DNA of 7,481 nt. It comes from Lachnospiraceae bacterium. Its GTDB lineage: Bacteria > Bacillota > Clostridia > Lachnospirales > Lachnospiraceae. Position numbers and translations under genes: made by a program. The stretch spans positions 1-7,481 of the forward strand of contig JAFUWM010000132.1 of the NCBI GenBank assembly GCA_017483425.1. Reading direction: 5' to 3'. Positions 6,694 to 7,481 of this stretch are shown one piece after another. The notes below the pieces were generated by a model. That model searched no databases. It worked only from the letters and a program-made list of their open reading frames with translations, and was not told the origin of the DNA. Within the stretch, counting starts at the first letter, position 1. The number at the start of each line of letters is the position of its first letter.

Positions 6694-6797
6694 AAAATAT
6701 CCCCCCTGATTATATACGGTTTTTATTATTTACAGAACAGGCGGCACATTATGTGTCGCCTGTCTTTTGTTTATTATATATGGGTTTTGAAACTCCA
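6694..6797 (-). promoter_or_regulatory. Intergenic region with candidate promoter for the EAL-led operon
   Basis: The only gap of any size in the window (104 bases). On the minus strand there are two TATAAT boxes: 6773-6778, ahead of the hairpin, and 6709-6714, just before the ribosome binding site. Neither has a convincing -35 hexamer at 16-18 bases. From the inner box, transcription would start close to the AGGGGGG ribosome binding site (6701-6707) and give a very short leader. From the outer box the hairpin would lie in the leader. No c-di-GMP riboswitch fold is recognised. A promoter here is expected, but the exact box is a guess. Confidence 0.4.
6737..6763. terminator. Strong hairpin, probable intrinsic terminator
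   Basis: Inverted repeat ACAGGCGGCACAT / ATGTGTCGCCTGT with a minimal loop. It gives 12-13 pairs, one of them a G-U wobble in plus-strand RNA and an A-C mismatch in minus-strand RNA. The plus strand continues CTTTTGTTTATTATATA, a good U-rich tail. The minus strand continues TTCTGTAAATAATAAAAA, a poor one. By position it should end the acidic-protein transcript on the minus strand, but its sequence fits a plus-strand terminator better. It may act in both directions. Confidence 0.5.
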
Positions 6798-7481
6798 TCA
6801 GGAGAAAACTACCTTCTTTATCGTCTCCTCACCGCTTGCATTCGCGTCACTTATAACATTTGCATCGGCCTGCGCGTTCAAGGTTCTGGCATCCAGACTC
6901 TCTATGATCTCCATCCGGTCTTCCGCTGATATCGTATCATTAGCTTCACCGGAAAATGCCGTTTCGATCTGCTGCAGATCCCTCTCTCCGCTCTCTTCAA
7001 GTACAGCGGCTCCGGTCATTTCATTTCCAAACTGGGCGTTGTCCTCGTTCTCAGCCTCCCTGCGCTCTTCTCTCGACTCCATCTCCTGATCGTAATCAAT
7101 CTTTGAAATCTCTCCCTGGAGATACATCTGCTCAAGCTTCATGTCTGAAATACCGTTGTATGAAGCAAGTTTTTCATTATACTCTTCCTCGGCTTCCTCC
7201 TGTTCGGCTCTCTCGTTTCCGGCCTCGATCGCCTGATCCGTCCTGCTCGTGCCGTTTAAGATTCTTTCTACGCTTTCGCCTATGATCTCCTCAGTCCTTG
7301 AGCCGTTTACGAGCCTGTCCTGTGTACTTTCCGCTATAGCCTGCTGTGTCTCGGAACCCTCTATTGCAGTCACCGCACTCTTTGCAATGGCCTCCTCTGT
7401 AACTTCGCCTGTCTCAGTCTGATCCTGCCGTATTTCCATGTGACCAAAAGCGTCCTCGGCAAGTTTCTGCCTGCTCTGGTC
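6798..7481 (-). CDS. Acidic Glu-rich repeat protein of unknown function, 5' end beyond window
   Basis: I do not recognise this protein. The frame stays open to the right edge. Fourteen more codons (DQSRQKLAEDAFGH) precede the first ATG at 7439 without a stop, so the gene probably starts outside the window and 227 residues are visible. The ATG at 7439 has only a distant GAGG upstream, which makes it a poor start. The visible part is rich in Glu, Ala, Ser and Gln, has no Cys or Trp, and has no membrane segment. It looks helical and hydrophilic throughout. Near the left of the visible part lies an approximately 18-residue repeat of pattern T-x-[EQ]-x-I-x-x-S followed by a G-S/T-S-like turn. A very charged stretch, EQEEAEEEYNEK, follows and is probably coiled coil. 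The protein ends 104 bases before the EAL gene, with a hairpin between, so it is likely a separate unit. Confidence 0.7.
   Translation of the reverse strand, partial: DQSRQKLAEDAFGHMEIRQDQTETGEVTEEAIAKSAVTAIEGSETQQAIAESTQDRLVNGSRTEEIIGESVERILNGTSRTDQAIEAGNERAEQEEAEEEYNEKLASYNGISDMKLEQMYLQGEISKIDYDQEMESREERREAENEDNAQFGNEMTGAAVLEESGERDLQQIETAFSGEANDTISAEDRMEIIESLDARTLNAQADANVISDANASGEETIKKVVFS
7188..7400 (-). repeat. Four tandem ~18-residue protein repeats in the acidic protein
   Basis: Counting from the Met at 7439, the units are TEEAIAKSAVTAIEGSE (14-30), TQQAIAESTQDRLVNGSR (31-48), TEEIIGESVERILNGTSR (49-66) and a degenerate fourth unit starting TDQAIEAGNERA (67-84). Each begins with Thr, has an acidic or Gln pair, an Ile at position 5 and, in the first three, a Gly-Ser or Gly-Thr-Ser near the end. 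This fits repeated amphipathic helices joined by short turns. The repeat is evident at the protein level and diverged at the DNA level. Confidence 0.6.

Noticed and set aside
6694..6797. A c-di-GMP riboswitch ahead of the EAL gene
   Set aside because: The gap is only 104 bases. It holds one simple hairpin and lacks the conserved two-helix receptor pattern.
6751..7089. Plus-strand open frame of 112 codons opposite the acidic protein
   Set aside because: Its Ser-rich composition is the mirror of Glu/Ala-rich codons on the other strand, and no start signals were seen.

Overview
All recognisable genes in this window lie on the minus strand and are read from right to left. The sequence looks like a Gram-positive clostridial genome, most likely Lachnospiraceae (Butyrivibrio-like). 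This is an inference from purine-rich ribosome binding sites, tightly packed co-directional genes, moderate GC content, a long EAL-PAS-GGDEF protein, and Dlt-type surface-modification genes. No rRNA, tRNA, CRISPR array or insertion sequence is visible.

Layout in transcription order: (1) 7481-6798, the C-terminal part of a very acidic, Glu-rich protein of unknown function with an approximately 18-residue repeat, running off the right edge. (2) 6797-6694, a 104-base intergenic region with a strong hairpin, two TATAAT-like boxes and a G-rich ribosome binding site. (3) 6693-4156, a c-di-GMP phosphodiesterase with an intact N-terminal EAL domain, PAS-like sensor regions and a degenerate C-terminal GGDEF domain. 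(4) 4153-3223, a membrane-anchored SGNH/DltD-like protein split into two reading frames at a run of seven G. (5) 3223-1631, an MBOAT-family membrane O-acyltransferase (DltB/AlgI type). (6) 1589-1350, a stand-alone acyl carrier protein (DltC-like). (7) 1342-209, a fold-type III PLP-dependent amino acid decarboxylase. (8) 173-1, the N-terminus of anthranilate synthase component I (trpE), running off the left edge.

Genes 3 to 7 are separated by 2, -1, 41 and 7 bases and probably form one transcription unit. The carrier protein, MBOAT and SGNH proteins resemble three of the four core parts of the D-alanylation (Dlt) machinery. The usual adenylating ligase (DltA) is not in the window, and a PLP decarboxylase sits directly after the carrier protein. 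A possible reading is a Dlt-like surface modification in which an amino acid tethered to the carrier protein is decarboxylated before transfer. A precedent is BtrK acting on glutamyl-BtrI in butirosin biosynthesis. The first gene of the unit would turn over c-di-GMP, which suggests a link between this second messenger and surface chemistry. The substrate and polymer are not determined by the sequence. trpE is probably only a neighbour.
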